In this document: positions 4,971 to 5,240 of the stretch, one piece after another
How positions within the stretch are numbered: the stretch's first letter is position 1
Layout of the letters: every line of letters begins with the position of its first letter
Assembly (NCBI GenBank): GCA_022013205.1
Contig: JAKLQT010000155.1
Coordinates: 1 to 5,240, forward strand
Length of the DNA stretch: 5,240 bases
Origin: Candidatus Omnitrophota bacterium
Lineage (GTDB): Bacteria; Omnitrophota; Gorgyraeia; B26-G9
Reading direction: 5' to 3'
Notes under the pieces: generated by a model
What the model was told of the DNA's origin: nothing
The model's database searches: none
Seen by the model: only the letters and a program-made list of their open reading frames with translations
Program-made: the position numbers and the translations under genes

Positions 4971-5240
4971 GGTAATTCCCATACAACAGGGTCCAAGTAT
5001 TTAAGTTTATCTCCAATTCTAATAACCGGATATATATATGTATCATGACCACACCGATTTAGCCGATCCACAATTTTTAAAGAACCAATAATAGGTCCAA
5101 ATGATTGCAGAGCTTCTTTCCCATATGTGGAACAGCTTGGGTACATTGGACATACACTTCTTATTCCTTTTCCTAGTACTGAACGGTAAAATTTTATGAT
5201 AATTTTAACAGGAAATGACAAAAAATCTTTTAAACTTTTA
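4967..5240 (-). CDS. yidD: YidD-like membrane protein insertion efficiency factor, 5'-partial
   Basis: YidD assists YidC/Sec-dependent insertion of inner-membrane proteins. The family core is visible: hydrophobic, basic FPVKIIIKFYRSVLG, then CPMYPSCSTYGKEAL (the P-x-C-S-x-Y signature), FGPIIGSLKIVDRLNRCGHD and a C-terminal YLDPV. Three cysteines (codons near 5152, 5134 and 5053) match the conserved positions. The DRLNRCGHD...VIRIGDKLKYLDPV ending is a longer variant than the short RCHPW...YDPVP tail of E. coli YidD. A TTG at 5221 is the only start-like codon near the edge. It has no ribosome binding site, and the frame stays open through 5239 (residues K, S, L, K, D, F precede). The real start therefore most likely lies outside the window, and an N-terminal extension or signal sequence may be missing. 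It overlaps the next gene by ATGA. Confidence 0.88.
   Translation of the reverse strand, partial: KSLKDFLSFPVKIIIKFYRSVLGKGIRSVCPMYPSCSTYGKEALQSFGPIIGSLKIVDRLNRCGHDTYIYPVIRIGDKLKYLDPVVWELP

Overview
The window looks like a piece of an AT-rich Gram-negative genome. Three products carry Sec-type signal peptides, one ends in an outer-membrane-type beta-barrel, and the right edge holds a YidD-family gene. Strong Shine-Dalgarno sequences precede two genes. Intergenic DNA full of palindromes and a GGGGACGGTTCTGA-type motif recalls genomes such as Omnitrophota, Elusimicrobiota or Desulfobacterota-like lineages. That placement is a loose inference; the sequence does not name a taxon. All five supported genes lie on the minus strand, so transcription runs from right to left.

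Right part (5240 down to about 3580): an operon of three genes. The first is a YidD-like membrane-protein-insertion factor whose true start lies beyond the window edge. It overlaps by ATGA with a secreted or membrane TPR-like protein that has a glycine-rich hydrophobic C-terminus. Six bases later comes a small exported protein of unknown function. A hairpin plus T-tract that includes the last gene's stop codon closes the unit. The joint presence of YidD and two envelope proteins suggests a shared envelope role.

Middle (3443 to 1991): a single gene with its own extended -10 promoter and a strong ribosome binding site. It encodes an exported protein with a small N-terminal beta domain, four 24-residue MORN_2-type repeats and a C-terminal outer-membrane beta-barrel.

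Between 1990 and 1431 there is no convincing gene. The stretch holds two structured repeat-like elements (1540-1645 and 1853-1949) and one copy of a 16-base motif. The second copy of that motif, in the same orientation, lies at 192-207.

Left part (1455 to 252): a solitary AAA+ ATPase/DUF4143 gene. Its promoter is unusual. A TTGTTT/TATAAT pair places transcription initiation on the A of the ATG, which predicts a leaderless mRNA, and a TATCATGATA palindrome sits between the two boxes with a second copy 31 bases upstream. The remaining bases 1-251 hold no gene but contain a long imperfect hairpin, a GC-rich hairpin and the GGGGAC motif. The ATPase is thus bracketed by repeats and has the look of an accessory, laterally mobile gene.
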